A stretch of DNA of 64,000 nucleotides, taken from contig JAODTK010005832.1 of assembly GCA_026419785.1 (NCBI GenBank), positions 124,001 to 188,000 on the forward strand. The letters are read 5' to 3'. The number at the start of each line of letters is the position of its first letter. The stretch's first letter is position 1. This document shows, one piece after another, positions 12,675 through 25,809 of this stretch. The notes under the pieces were generated by a model. That model was not told the origin of the DNA. It saw only the letters and a list, made by a program, of their open reading frames with translations, and did no database searches. The position numbers were made by a program, and so were the translations under genes. This DNA comes from Sclerodactyla briareus. Taxonomy: Eukaryota; Echinodermata; Holothuroidea; Dendrochirotida; Sclerodactylidae.

Positions 12675-12782
12675 CATTTACCCAGTGACGCGTATCATAC
12701 AGCTGTTTCATCGCCTTCTTCATCGCAGGTTCGTCTTCATGCTTGCGTATCTTCGTAATCTTGTCCAGGTATGTCATGGCGG
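12675..12782 (+). CDS. Transmembrane exon, gene copy A
   Basis: TTTTCTGTCCACAG is a good acceptor and the exon ends near GGCG|GGTAAT. It aligns with the copy B exon at 37,350-37,472, which encodes a clear membrane span. Here several bases are missing, so the hydrophobic frame is broken. It would anchor the IgGFc-binding domain in the plasma membrane. Confidence 0.5.
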
Positions 12783-14015
12783 GTAATTTAGATGTTGTAG
12801 AGTCTCAGAGTGGTATATCAGTGCGCGTTGCCAAGCGAAGCATTCCGAGTCGAGTTCCAGCATTCCCTTCACTGGACTCAGTCTCCCGTACTGACAGTTA
12901 CGCTGGGTGAGTCTTGGGTCTTCACTTCATGGTTCCGCTGTGTAGGTGTAGAGCATGGGGACTTATCATGGGTTTCTGTGTGTTTTGTCCAAGATAGTTG
13001 TGTAAGTATCGTCGGTCGGATAAAAACACCTGTGACTTCATTCACAAAATATTACAAATTATCCCATTTATATCTAAGTGAATACCTTCTTTCCGTTTCT
13101 CTGTTATCGTGGCGCAACCTGTTCATTTACTTTGTAGGGTCATTGGCAGCCCTTTCATTTCCCCACTATGATCATCAATTTCTCAGAAGTAAATTGGGAA
13201 TATTTCGATGAACCAACATACTAAGACCCCAAATTTGGGGTGAGGGATTTTGGTATGTCCTTTTGTTCATCTGGTGCTATTTTACGCAAATCTTTCGTAC
13301 CATTGGCGTTTCAGAACACTCTTGATCCCCATTCCAGGTCCGCCGAACCGAACATTTTTTTGTTCTCTACAAGGTTTTCGTATAGTAACCTCTTGTACTC
13401 CTCCTGAAAAAACCTCAAAACCCAAATTTCTTCTGAAGTACCGTGATTAAGGATTTTAGAGTTTGACCTCTGACTTGCTGATCTACAATTCGGGGTAAAT
13501 GATAATAAACTAAATATACTGGCAAGTAAATGACTATGCTCAGATGAGCTGAGCATCAGTTTTGATCGGTTCATGTGTTTTGTACGTTTCACACACACAG
13601 AAAAAATAGCTTATCTGTCACGGTAAAACCGTCACTACAGGATTCACTATACCTATAATCTACACATATTTGCAGACGTATGAATGGCGCACTATATGTC
13701 ACGGGACCGGAACGGAGTATACACACACACACGCACCTGAACACATACATACTCTCACACACATACACATTGTAATAAAGTTCTCTAACGTCGTTGAGGA
13801 ATGAAAAAATCTAAGCAGCTTACTTTAAAGCGCTTGTTGGTAACACGATAAATGTATCATGGGTGAGCTGGAGATAAAAGTATTTCATCAGCGACGAGTT
13901 GGCTACGTACATTGGACGGACTGTGGTCGCAGTCCCAAAGGTATATCTGAGCGTCACAGTCATGATGCAGGATAGCCTCGCAGCTTAAACGAATTCTTAT
14001 CTATATCCTCCACAG

Positions 14016-14132
14016 ACCGACTTTCTTGGGTTCCCTCGAGGGCATGCGCAAGAGATGATTCCCTGCATCACGATGGAGGGACAAAAAACAAATCGTCGAA
14101 ACTACGCAGATTTTGATGCGAATAATTACTAG
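14016..14132 (+). CDS. Probable terminal tail exon, gene copy A
   Basis: The acceptor TATATCCTCCACAG is followed by sequence matching copy B 38,840-38,955, including the block TCGTCGAAACTACGC, then GATTTTGATG, then a TAG. In copy B this exon is open in phase with the transmembrane exon up to that TAG. In copy A it is frameshifted. It would encode a short cytoplasmic tail. Confidence 0.4.
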   Translation, partial: TDFLGFPRGHAQEMIPCITMEGQKTNRRNYADFDANNY

Positions 14133-15675
14133 AATGCGCTCCAGGTGGTGATCGACTCATGGTTTCATAAAACTGATCGGGTTTGATTGTTTTATGTGCA
14201 ATAAAATGTTGGTTATGAGTTTTCCTGTAAATTCCGCCTATGTTACCTTTCAATAATTAGGATTTAGTACCGCCCCACTATTATTGTTAGTACTAATGAA
14301 TGCTTACTCTTTGTCCTCTGTTTCGGCTGCTAAGTCAATGAGTAATTAGTTTCATGAGGCGGCTCGAGGAGCGCATGCAGCATTAATGATGTGTGCTCAC
14401 CAGTTTGCCCTGACATGTCTGATGTCGAGGCGAAGCCATGATCATATGACATTCATAACTCGTTAGATAAGTAGAGACACATTGGCCGGGTCACGAGTAT
14501 ACCGAGCTGACCCTGCCAATTACTTCTACCCTAGATAGCTGGCCTGGGCAAGTACCGGTGGGCGCCCGTGACGCCATCAGAATACCGATGGTAAGATTGA
14601 TGCACTAATCAACCTTGACTCCGGAAAAATGCGTTTCGGAAAAGACATCAGTTGCCCCTCCCCCACCTCGGGCCCCGTGCCGAAATTAACTCTTCCTACG
14701 CGCGAGCGTCATTGCCGACTTTATGTAACATAATCCTAGTCGCCATCGAAGATATTGAAGTAGTTTGTGGGATATACGAGTAAATGGGTCAACGTCAAGT
14801 TGCAGATAAAAAATGATCAAGTTTAAAAACGTTAACCGCGATGGAGGCAAGTGACGCATGTCGGTTATCAGACGCCACCGCTTCTTCAGTTTAGATGGTC
14901 AATATAGTCAGCGGTGAATTCGGAGTGATCTTGGTGGGTATTTCGAATTTTGTACGGACCTTCTCAGCATGCATTGTGCGGAACTGCTAGGAGGGATACT
15001 ATGACTATATTCAGGTCTTGATAGGCCTGAGGCTGAGTGTCTTATCAGGTTGTTTGAGCAGTTGGATAGACCTCACCTTTGATCTCCAAAAGTTCGATCA
15101 CTCCATAATGCATTTTCTGTGAATATTTGCAGTTTTTACCATTTTACCATTCACATTTCCCGAATAACAGACTTTCCCTCATCAATCGCCACATCAGGGG
15201 ACTGATGATATAGTGTAGTAAATTTGCTATTTCGCCCATTATTCAGTTGGTGGTCACCTAGGACCAGTGCTGTGGATACCAATTAGGTGGGTCATGACGT
15301 TCCACTCAGGGGTACCCTATCATGAGTGCGGGGTGGACCAGCAATGAGTGCGTTTGGTTTGTGTTGTTACCCATCAGGTTTTTCTTTTTCCCGCCGATAA
15401 TCCAGTTTGAATAACCTGAAACGTTATACTTCACACACAAAAGGATGATTGTCACAAAAAATATACCCTTTTTCACAAAATCTATATGGAATAAATGAAT
15501 TCATATCTGTTGGCCTCATTTTAATGATTTCCAATAGTTAGGATCTATTTGGAGGTTGAAAAGGAAAGTAGTTCACATTTTGGAAAGGGTAAATTGGTTT
15601 TAAATGTTTGTCTCACGGAATTTCATTTGGATTTCAGATGCATTTTGTGTCAAAATACCAAACGAATTAGGCAAG
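14133..15675. other. No gene recognised; duplicated intergenic DNA
   Basis: This stretch is collinear with about 38,956-40,576. It includes the CCACTCAGGGGTACCC element (15,302-15,317). I see no convincing coding region. Confidence 0.6.
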
Positions 15676-15915
15676 ATGAGCAAATATTTCCACGGGGTCT
15701 CCGATGGGATTCGGACACTCTGTGTCTGGGAATGTCCTAATTGTTTTTCTTTTTGCTGCTTTGTAATGTTTTTGCTTTTTTACTTATCCTGTGAAGTTGC
15801 AATCGCAGAAGAAATAATCAACCGCGAATATAACGCTCATTTTGAACCTGCAAATCCCGTACAATCGATATTCATATCCGTCACCGCCAATATGTATGAA
15901 CTGCATGTTTTAAAG
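15676..15915 (+). CDS. Candidate signal-peptide first exon, copy A
   Basis: An ATG (15,676) opens 80 codons with a strongly hydrophobic stretch CCFVMFLLFYLSC, then AIAEEIINREYNAHFEPANP and a run to MYELHVLK, ending at TTAAAG|GTATTA, a possible donor. A signal peptide followed by a mature N terminus would fit a secreted or membrane protein. The REYN...PANPV...YELH pattern faintly recalls the start of Cys-loop receptor ligand domains, but that is weak. The copy B version at 40,577 keeps most of it with frameshifts. As the copies are recent duplicates, that is poor evidence of selection. Confidence 0.25.
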
Positions 15916-17250
15916 GTATTATGATTGAGTAGAATCCACACATGCTCTTAGGAAGGCGAGTCAACAGAAAATGCCAGCTACATATTGAGCCCTAAACCGG
16001 CATTGTGGGAACCAGTCATTCAGTCGCAGAATGATGAATCGTCCAGGAATAAAGGTCCGTTTTGGTAGAATGATCGAGCCCCTCGTTTTTGTTGTACAGC
16101 GATGATTTATAGCGCGATGTATAGGTCGAAAAAATCGCTCTTTTGGTTATGAGGTTTCCTGGGGGCCTTAAAATTTTGCATGATAAATATTAGGTCACGT
16201 AAATATTATTTTCCTAATCTGCCAGAGCTGACGCAGTTTTAATTAATTAGCCTTAATCGCCCATTGGCTGTAGATTACAAAAGAGACATCATAGCTCGCA
16301 TCAACCGGCGAATAATAGACGAGTCCGTTCAATCATGAGTTCACCACATTGTGTCGTCACTGACGCGGTATATCGAATCTCATTTAGTATGAAATATACG
16401 ATTTTTACGATATATCGTGTCGCAAAACGTATCGAATCGCAATTGAAACGATCTGTCGTGGCGCATGCAAACGACGCCGTTGCTTCTTCACGGTGGATCC
16501 AGACGGGGCATGCCTCTTCAATACCTTTAGTCATGTTGGACAATATCATTATGCCTTAAGTCTCAGATAGAATGCTCAGTAATATAAATGATTGATATGC
16601 ATTTCGTTTGTTTTCATGTTATGGTCTGGGAGTGGTATAGGGGACTGTATGTAGAAAACTGGAATGCCAGTTTCAGGCGTCTCTGATAAACTAATATCAA
16701 TTACAAGCTCCATTCAGCCTTTATTCCATGTCCTCATTCAGCACGATCGGTTACCCTACTGTAGTATGTCTTATTGTATGTCTGAGGTGATAACTACAAT
16801 TAGAAAAAAATGTTTTGAACGGGTAGTATTAGGACAAAATTCGCAATTTCGAGAATATGCCACTGGGGAAACGAACACAAATGTTAACAAAACCGGCCGG
16901 CATTTCGAAAATTCGAGGATCGATCACGATTTCCCAAAATAGAAACGATTGTGAGTGCTTGAATTTGACTGAAGTATCTTGAAGATGTGGTGACGAACGA
17001 TGGCATTCATTTGCAATATCACTGATGCTAATTTTCTCGAATATTCAAAGGCTGAATGAAGTTTATAAAAGCAACCAGGTTGGCAAATTAAGGGGAACTC
17101 CAGGTAAGAGACTGTTCCTCAACTTCTCTGCATCTTTTCAAACATTTCCATCCGTATTTTGAGAGCGCCAGAACGACCCCCTCCAGATCACACACCAAGT
17201 TCATACATCCCGCATTTGGCTAATGCGCCATAACGCAGCGCTACTGTGCA
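15916..17250. other. No gene recognised
   Basis: This is the right end of copy A followed by about 150 bases of single-copy-looking DNA. The open frames at 16,301-16,559 on either strand are not preserved in frame in copy B. Confidence 0.6.
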
Positions 17251-17254
17251 CAGC

Positions 17255-18780
17255 GCACATGACCACCCGACAGAGGTTCAAATTGAGGAGAGGTCATCAC
17301 ATGAAGGTCAACACTTATTATCACAATGGTGTGAACTTCCACCTTCACCAGAGATTCAATTCTCGAATTATGGCCAGAAAACAGTTCATGACCCCAAGTG
17401 ACCTGAATTGACCTTTAATGACATGGCAGGTTTTAAAAATGTAACTCACCATGGATAATCCACTCCTAAGAGCATTTGAATTCTGATAACCACGCCCAGT
17501 GCTATTGGAGAAAAGTATTAAAAATCAGTTTTTTGACCCCTACGTGGACTTTCATGACCTTCAATGACTGGCGGTTTTTAAAAATGGTACTCTCATGGGA
17601 TGCATCCACTCCTAGAAGCAAATTCCATTCCACTGAACACGCCTAATATTATTCTAAAAAAAAAAGCTATTAAATTAACTTTGACCCCTTATAAATACAA
17701 AAGTATGCGTCCGATCGCGACAGCGGGAGGTGGTTTCCTCCACAAAGCACAGAAAGGTTTATCACATATCCCAAAAAATAACCGTTTCTATTTTTTTGCC
17801 CGTAACTCCTTAAATAAGCCACATTTATTCTAAGATCAACCTTTACCACATGCCACCCCGACAGAGGTCAAATTGAGGTCAGAGGTCATACACACCATGC
17901 ATGTCAACAATTTATATCACACATGGTGACCTTCCACCTTCAATATTTCAATTCGCCTATTATGGCCAGAAAAACGTTTGTGACCCTAAGTGACCTTGAT
18001 GACCTTTAATTACAATGGCATTTTTAAATGAAAAATTGTAACTCCCCATGTGATAATCCACTCCTAAGAGCATTTATTTTGCATTCTGATAACACCCAGT
18101 GCTCTGCCATAAAAGAAGTTAAATTAAAATCATTTTTGACCCCTACGGTGACCTTTAATGACCTTCAATGACATGGCGGTTTTATATAAAAATTGGTTAC
18201 TCTCCATGTGATGCATCCCACCCTAGAAGCAAATTCCATTCCACTGAACACGCCTAATATTATTGTGAAAAACTATTAAATTAACCTTTGACTCCTTGTA
18301 ACTACCAAGTAAAATGCGTCCGCGTCCGATCGAAGCGGGAGTTGGTTTCCTCCACAAAGCCCAGAAAGTTTTATCACAATATCCAAAAATAACCAGTTTC
18401 TATTTTGCCACGTAACTCCTAAATAAGCACATTTATTCAAGGACTCAAACCTTTAACCACGTATGACCACCCGACAGAGGTCAAATTGAGTCAGAGGTCA
18501 CCACAATGCAGGTCTACAATTATATCCAATGGTGAGACTCCAGCCTTCACAGATATCCAATCCTCCGATTATGGACCAGGAAAACAGTTTTGGACCCCTT
18601 AGTGACCTTGAATGACCGTCAATGATTGATATGACCAGTGGATTTTTTTTTTTTAAATTGTAACTCTATGTAATACATCCACTCCTAGGAGTTTTTTGCA
18701 TTCTGATGACACGCACGTTTGCTATTGCTGAAAACGTACCAAAATCAGTTTTCGACACCAAGGAATCTTAATGACTTCTA
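17255..18780. repeat. ~600 bp tandem repeat rich in TGACCT
   Basis: About 2.5 units are present. The shared CCCGACAGAGGT segment recurs at about 17,268, 17,858 and 18,471, giving periods near 591 and 613. Each unit contains an internal half-repeat with GATAATCCACTCCTAAGAGC or GATGCATCC...CTAGAAGC. Units are rich in TGACC direct repeats, for example TGACCTTTAATGACCT at 18,149-18,164. The units are clearly related but diverged by point changes and indels. There is no coding capacity. Confidence 0.9.
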
Positions 18781-18785
18781 AGCCC

Positions 18786-18985
18786 CACAATATCGACAAA
18801 TTTGACCTCGGATAGACCTTCCTTGATGAAAAATGCCGCCTTTTTTGGGACCAACTGTTACCCGAATAACCACGTTGGCGCCAAAATAAGAATGTTTGCC
18901 CAAAAAAATTCACAAATTTGACCTCGGATGACCTTGAAAATGCCACCATGTTTTTCGGGACCAATTGTCATCCCTGAGTGTTCCA
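18786..18985. repeat. ~113 bp tandem duplication
   Basis: Two successive copies share CAAATTTGACCTCGGAT...GACCTT, AAAATGCC and GGGACCAA(C/T)TGT. The second begins at about 18,902. They adjoin the ~600 bp array and share its TGACCT theme. Confidence 0.75.
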
Positions 18986-19170
18986 AGTTTCTTGTAGATC
19001 GGCAAACTTGAAAATTGTGCGTTTAATAAGTCTCACAAAGCAGAGGGCAGCAGACTTCCGGTAATACCAGTTTTCGAAAGAATCCGAGATCTGCCATGGG
19101 GTCAACCCTTACCAAGTTCAGCTAAATCGAGTAAAGCGTTGGAGAGTTACGCGCTAAACCGCGATAATCT

Positions 19171-19248
19171 TCCGGGCGGCGGCGGACGCGGCGGCGGCGG
19201 CGGACGCGTCGGCGGCTGGCGGACGCGGCGGACGCGGCGGACACGACG
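19171..19248. repeat. GGCGGACGC minisatellite
   Basis: Tandem GGCGGACGC-type units, nearly pure G+C, lie within AT-rich DNA and are followed by CATAATATCCCC. The Arg- or Ala-rich open frames on the - strand come from this repeat, not from a gene. Confidence 0.85.
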
Positions 19249-19259
19249 AAGGCAAACCC

Positions 19260-21989
19260 ATAATATCCCCGAATGGGGATATAATTAGCATTTTTACCAA
19301 CCCAATTTCTTGGTCGAAAATAACGAACAAAATTACTGGACTTGCCGACATGAATCAAACTCACCAAAACAAGCAGTCACATGATTACAATGACCATCAG
19401 ATTAGCGCCTTCTACACGACTGTCTATGGGAAATTTTTACAGTGGAATCTCCACATACACTTAACTCAATATGCATCTCTATATAGACTTTGTGTGTAAC
19501 GTCGGATCTAGCGAGTTCGGAAAGATTGTTGGCGAGTCGGCAATTTATTGGCATCCTGGTGATTTTCTAATCGATTGTAGGCATAACTCACTAGAACTGA
19601 GTTGTAGACTCCCCACCGGCAATTATGCATCAATTTGTTCTAAATTAACAGTATTCTATCAAATTAGTCACATCAAATGACCTTCAGTCTCCTCAACTGT
19701 ACTGTTATATCTATTGGGGTTCGGGACTGATGGTAGATCATATCTAGTACACCAAGTTTTGGTGAAATAGTCAAATTAGACTACTTAATTAGCATATCTA
19801 ATTAAGTATTATTTAATCAGTGTACACATTATAGTGGTCAAATTTACCCAACCAATGCATTTAGCGATTATGAGACTTTGCACACAAGCTTTCAGAGTAA
19901 TTTTCCATCTTTATGCAAATAAATGCAAATTATTATGGTGATTCGGGTTGAATTTGAGCCACACGACAACACTTTTCAGGAGATATCGCTGCCCACATAT
20001 GGACAGAACAGGAAATACCCCACACATACACAACAACGTTTCCACAGTGTCGCCTTGAATTGAGGCGGGACGAGAAAAAAAGAAACCTCTTCGGCATAGT
20101 TGCCACTCCACAATACGTTTTTGCTCCTGAAATGCCTACCCCGGCTCCCAAACCCTTACAACCTTTGCCATATGGCGTGTGTACTGATACCTACCTAATG
20201 GCGCCCCGAAAGGATGTTAAGCGACACCTCAGTTAAAATTAAATCGACAACCTGCTTGACATCCACCAGGCTAATTTGAGTCTTCCTCTCTAAACGGACT
20301 TAGGAAGGAAAGTTCTATTTAGGCACTGTTCCCAGGCAAATTCCCTGTGTATCATAACTTGCAGGGCCCTTCACAGTGGTTCGGCATTTTGTGCGACTCT
20401 AAAACAGCTTGCCTTACTCGGAATATGAACTGACTGGAGTCCTGGATTAATATGGGAGGTCTTACGAGGACGTCGCTTACCATTCTCCTGGTATTGTTCC
20501 TGGAACTGTGGCTATAGTCTGTGCTCAACAAAAACAAGGTGAGGTCTCTGGCTGCTTGTTTTGTAACTATCGGATTATAGAATGGAGAGAAGAGTTACGA
20601 ATGTAGCGAACAGCAAGTTATGTGAGATAGGCCTATTTACTGTATTCCGCTGTGAAAGTATGGACTCTTAAAATGAGTGAGCTTTGATTGCAAGAAGTCA
20701 CCCTGGATTACTCCCCGGCCACCTCAGATCAGTTGGAACAAAAGAAAAAAGCTATCCATTTTGCACTAAATTTTTAGAGTGTGATTTCGATTTAATTGGA
20801 AGATTTTGTTGTCTGCTGGCGTCCAGCGAACAAGCGACGGCGAATTTTGCATGGCGTCACGACAAAATATCGTAAAAGGAGGCTTATATGTAAATTCGAA
20901 GCGATACTTTTCTACCTTATTATATATCATTTTATTGGACGAAAAAATGCGTGAAATATACCATTTGGTTTCAATTTATCTAAATTGCTGGGTACAGTGT
21001 ATTGTTTAACAGATTTATTTTAATTGACGGCCACTTCCTCTTTAAGTACTCTAAATTCCAAATCAGTTGACCCACAATACTTTAAAAAAAAAATCAAAAA
21101 GTTCAATAAACAGAAATGATACTAAAGCAACGCGACTCTATAATGGCGTATGTGAGAAGCTAAAAAAATATACTGATGCGATCGGAGTCGCTAATAATGA
21201 TATTATAATTATTTATTATATTATTAATTACGAAAACCATTACATTAAAAAAAAGTTATATCAACATTCCTAATTAAGATTTCTGGAGGTCCGAGCCTCA
21301 CTGGCGTGAAACATCGATACAAATGACTCTGGATACTTACATGAATAGCACAAGTACTGCGGCCCTCTCTCTTCACCCTGACTGTGAAGGTAAAGTAGAC
21401 GAACGGTTTGAAGTTAGCGAAAGCCAGAATAAGATAGCACATAAGTATCTGAAGTGGAATAAAGCGGCCGGTTTTGATCAGTTTCAGTCATATTCAGTTA
21501 TTGCGACAATTCCGTCTATACTCGAGCAGCTTACACATACCTACGATTCGTCTCCGGCTTCTGGTGTTTTCCTGATCCGATTGAAAATTGTTTTAATAAA
21601 TTCCTATTCTTGAGAATAGTGACGAATAGGACGTAGGTATAATTACCGCCCTAGGCCGATCTCCGGAATTATTGGAAAGTCAAAAGTTTGAACGAAAAAA
21701 CTACCTGGAATAAATAATGATACCTCATCACCAAAACTCCACAGTACAAACTTGGCAAAGCCGGTTTTCAAAATTGACATTAAGAAAACGCCCAGTTACT
21801 ACAGGTAATTTAGTGTTTCCACAACGGAACTTACAAAAGGAGTAAGAATCGCGTGTTGCCAAATCTGAGAAATATTTCTCACAGACCAGTCTCGTTTAAA
21901 AAATCCATAATTTCACACCAAAGGATTCCCGAATCCTGGGTTAAGCAAAGTTGTTCATAGATATCACTTAGTGGTCTGCTGAGAGCCTT
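19260..21989. other. No gene recognised
   Basis: AT-rich, single-copy-looking DNA with only short open frames and no recognisable protein. The right part may include the decayed 3' end of the LINE that follows. Confidence 0.5.
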
Positions 21990-23830
21990 TTTTTAAAACC
22001 ATGCAGCGTCAATACCGAAAGGGGCATCCCACACACAAACGACATACCAGCATTAGCAAGAATACCTTAATTTTTCAAAATCCACCTAGAACTATTTTAC
22101 CCCTTTTCATGCATACTTCTCAACATTCTGTAAATTACCTTTGGAATTGTGTTCAACAACGCAATAATATTGGAGACAAATTTCCACCTTGCCGAACGCC
22201 AACTTACACGGGGAAAAATCAGACTGACGCTGATTGATTCGGACACACGATTTTTGCATTGTCATAGAGACACCAATCACTTTCAGAACTTACCATTAAT
22301 ATTGTTAGAGATGAGCTTTGACCATAGCAAGCCTAATTTATAGACATCGAAGGCTTTCCTATAATCTAATAAAAGCAAATAAACAACTCTTCTTTTTCTG
22401 TGAGATAAATTCAATAATAGTTTTACACAAAAATGTGGTCCAAGCGTATTAAGTCCATGGCTGAACCCCCTGCTCATCCCCGAGAATCCCAGTAGAAAAT
22501 CACATATAGGAATTCCTTCTTTTCATTGATATTGCCTGTAAAACAATTTGCCTAAACAATTGACCATCGTAATTCCCCGATAGATGTTCACATCCTGCGA
22601 AGAGCCCTTACCCTTATAGATTGGCCGAATGATAAACCCTCTAAACCAACCCTCCGGGACGAACAACCCGAGTGGACAAAACGACATTGAAGAGTGTAAC
22701 CAGCAAAGGTACCACAGTATGTGGCAATTTTCAGAAACTCATTCACAATAGGTCTTTACCTCAGCCTTTTTTTTATTCTTCAATTTCTTAACTTGCACTT
22801 GTACCACCAACAGGTGATAGGCCTATCAAATCAACATTATAGCTAGAAGGCTCGTTCACAAGGTCACAGTTGGCGGGGGCCACCAATTAAGGCCTTCCAA
22901 TCCCCTAAAGGATCATTTACAAACATCAATAGGTATTTTATATCCTTATAAGATCTATTACCAGCCTTGTTAATAAGAATCCCAATATCTATGTCCACTT
23001 TTCAATTCCCAACGAGTTTTATGTAAATACGGAGAATTCTTTTCAGCTTGTTTTATCGTGTCTTATAATTTTTTTGAAGCCAGGCTATATTGATGTTTAT
23101 TACCATGACAATTATCCATCGAGTAAATCTTCTTCTTTTGAAATATTCAGCTCTTGCTAATTTGTAGTCATTGTTAAACCACTTATTATGACTGCGACAA
23201 CTTTTCTGTTTACCATCAACTGTGCAACACTTTAGAATACCAAGAGTTTCTGCTGCATTAAAAGGGGGGGGGGGGTATTAATATCTGACACAGCACAATC
23301 AACCATATTATGTGTAACTAATTCATCAGACCATAGTTGCTGTAATAAAACTACACGCTGTGGCCTACATCATTAGACTCATGGACAGAATTTTCAGCCC
23401 CTCTTTTTAACTCAGTATACACTGGTATTTTAAAGGTGACCGAATAGGATGATGGTTATCAGAAAGAAACTTATCTAACACATCCACATAAAATCATTTA
23501 TATTGGCACTTACTCAGCTGAGCATATAACATAGACTATTGTACTTTGCTTGCAAACGTAAAACAACCAACCTCAAGTTCACGCCCAAAGCGACCATTCA
23601 CAATATGCAAATCGCAATATTTACACAGCTCAATCACGTATGCCTACCGTTATTATTTATCGTAGTATCCTTTAAACCGGTAGAGTGCACATGCCAAGTG
23701 CTACCAGTTCATTCAAGGTATGGTGTCATCACTAAAATCATTGAAACTATCAGAAGAGAGAAAATCATCCAATACATCCAGTTCGAGAATTAAAATCACC
23801 AACGAGGCATATTGGGTCATTATGCACAAA
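21990..23830 (-). mobile_element. Degraded LINE (endonuclease + reverse transcriptase)
   Basis: Read on the - strand the pieces fall in ORF2 order. CLVGDFNSRTG of an AP-type endonuclease lies at about 23,770-23,808. A linker block with a KWFNNDYKLAR-like sequence lies at about 23,150-23,195. A YRGITIV-NCLGKLFY-like block lies at about 22,540-22,580, then DYRKAFDVYKLGLLWSKL and NNINGKF (about 22,283-22,370), and finally SCVRINQRQSDFSPC (about 22,185-22,235). These match a jockey/CR1-type family common in marine invertebrates. Multiple stops and frameshifts are present. The 3' end is not defined. Confidence 0.8.
23267..23276. repeat. G homopolymer run
   Basis: A run of about ten G within the LINE remnant, one of many G or C runs of this length in the window. 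Confidence 0.7.
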
Positions 23831-25809
23831 CCTCAGCTGGATATAGTCACTAACATATCATCAAAAATTCAGTGTGAATTTCAATAGAAAACAAAGAATG
23901 TTCGCAGGTTGTGCAGTATGATATCATTTATTTTGCATGATGGAATGCTTTTCAATCTTGTACAATACACAAGAACAAACTTTCAAAGACTTGTAACTCC
24001 TCCGTAACGGAAAGTCGTATGAGCCTCTTTATAATTCATCCTGCAGTTGTCCTTTAACATACTAGGTAGTTTAACCGATATTTCCCATTCTGCCATTACG
24101 TCAAATAAAAAACCTACAACCCAGCAACGTGGCAGCGACTGAATTGGAGCCTATGATGCAGTATTCTATTGGTATTGAAGTAAGACGTAATTGTCCTCAA
24201 AGCGATGCGTCATACGCAGTAAATTAGTGACCCCACTCGTTCTCTTCCGTATATTCCAGTGGTAAACTGGCCAGTTAAAGGACAACTGCAGGCTTGGATA
24301 CAACAGATTTATTATAATCGTGGAGAATGGAAAACTCTATCTATAGTACAAAACGTCCCATTTCAATCAGCAAATGCGAGGTTCCTATGGGAGTTTTGGC
24401 CTTCCCATTTTGGTCCATTATGCGGACAAATTTGGGAGAATCCCAATTGCGCAATGAAGCATGACGTCACACTTGGACAATCCGGGAAGTTATGTCATGT
24501 TTTCATTGTTTTAGTTTGTTGAATAAGTCAACATTTAGCAGAAGTTCTGTTGTCTCTCTCTCACCACAGTAAACTCATCACAACGACCTCCAACCCACTA
24601 TAGCAGTTGTCCTTTAATATAATATCTCCAATGGTTTTTGATCGACATAGATCACAAAGTCGTAATACCTCCATGGGTGTGTGTAGCGCTGTGGGAAAGC
24701 GGCTATCGAGCTGAATGAAGGGGCGTATGAAAAAAAATCGTCTTGGTCAAGACCTAATATTAAAGCAGCCATGTCGTACACTTGCCGAAGATATCAATAA
24801 CTGGGTCACTGGGTGTATGCGTAGTCATTGCCTCTCTCTGCTGAAGGGTATCCCTCTTAATATATTCGTACTCTCCTGGTAGTGAATACACACTAGGCCA
24901 TTGCAAAACTTCGAGCACGGTTCCTAATTCATTATATGCATGAGTCACCAGATATTATATGGAGAGCACTGATGCGAGCTCAGCAAGCATTTGGGATGAG
25001 AGGGAGGTGTCTTCATGTTAACAGAGGATCTCAGGAGGAAGACCGTGTTGCTTAAGTTAAGGGAACTGGAATCTCCGGCATTCTCAGGGAAAGTTAGAGA
25101 GCATTTCCCTGCATATCTTATACACACCTGCTAGTAATTTATGCTTATACACTATAGGCAAATGAATTGAACCCCACGGCCACATTACTTCGCGTGCCTC
25201 ACAATCGGGTTGATGATTACCGACAAAACTTATCGGTAAAATGACACTTGCATGTAACAACCCTTTCCATTGCTCTATAAGGAACCAAGACTCCTCTCGG
25301 GACTGACCAAGTTTTGGAAACGGATGTTAATGATGTCAATGACGTACCAAATAGTATAACGTCAACCGTGAGTCTTTTTAACAAGCACATTGCATCATGT
25401 AACAAGCAAATCAAGACTGCGTGTGACTCCTGATAATCTGGAAAGGATATCGCCCTTGGCAGGACAAGTGCCCAATGAACTTTAACACCAAGAAGTGCTT
25501 TGCGATGCACATTACCCGTGAGAGGCAGAAGGGATTAGGAAATCGAGTTCTTGCAGATTATAACATGGGCGGTATTACCTTGTAAACTTACACACCTATT
25601 CGGGGTATAACCATTAACAATTAGCAATCAACAATGCCAACAGAATTACTTTCGGCTTACTATGTCGTAATTTCTACCACTACTCCTAGGAAACCCATAG
25701 TTTAAAAGGCGCTTGTTAGACCACTGTTGAATATTGTTTTGTTGAGACCCTCGTTACTAGTCATATAACTATTAGCACTATTGGAGCTGCTCGGAATTCT
25801 ACTGCGGGA

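Larger units (their letters stand above)
440..17093. repeat. Segmental duplication, copy A
   Basis: This stretch is collinear, in the same orientation, with 24,070-42,010. Anchor pairs seen by eye include 480-810 with 24,110-24,430, 6,400-7,020 with 25,200-25,810, 7,070-7,440 with 29,650-30,150, 8,400-10,390 with 33,250-35,230, 11,540-12,000 with 36,240-36,660 and 15,550-17,090 with 40,450-42,010. It contains a whole IgGFc-binding-domain gene. Copy A has a DNA transposon (819-3,587) and a CR1-like fragment (3,640-4,622) that copy B lacks. The remaining differences are mostly single-base gains and losses. The left edge is approximate because similarity fades gradually. Confidence 0.9.

Noticed and set aside
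17255..18780. CRISPR-like array of spaced repeats
   Set aside because: Repeat units are ~600 bases and diverged, the DNA is eukaryotic, and there are no short identical repeats with unique spacers.
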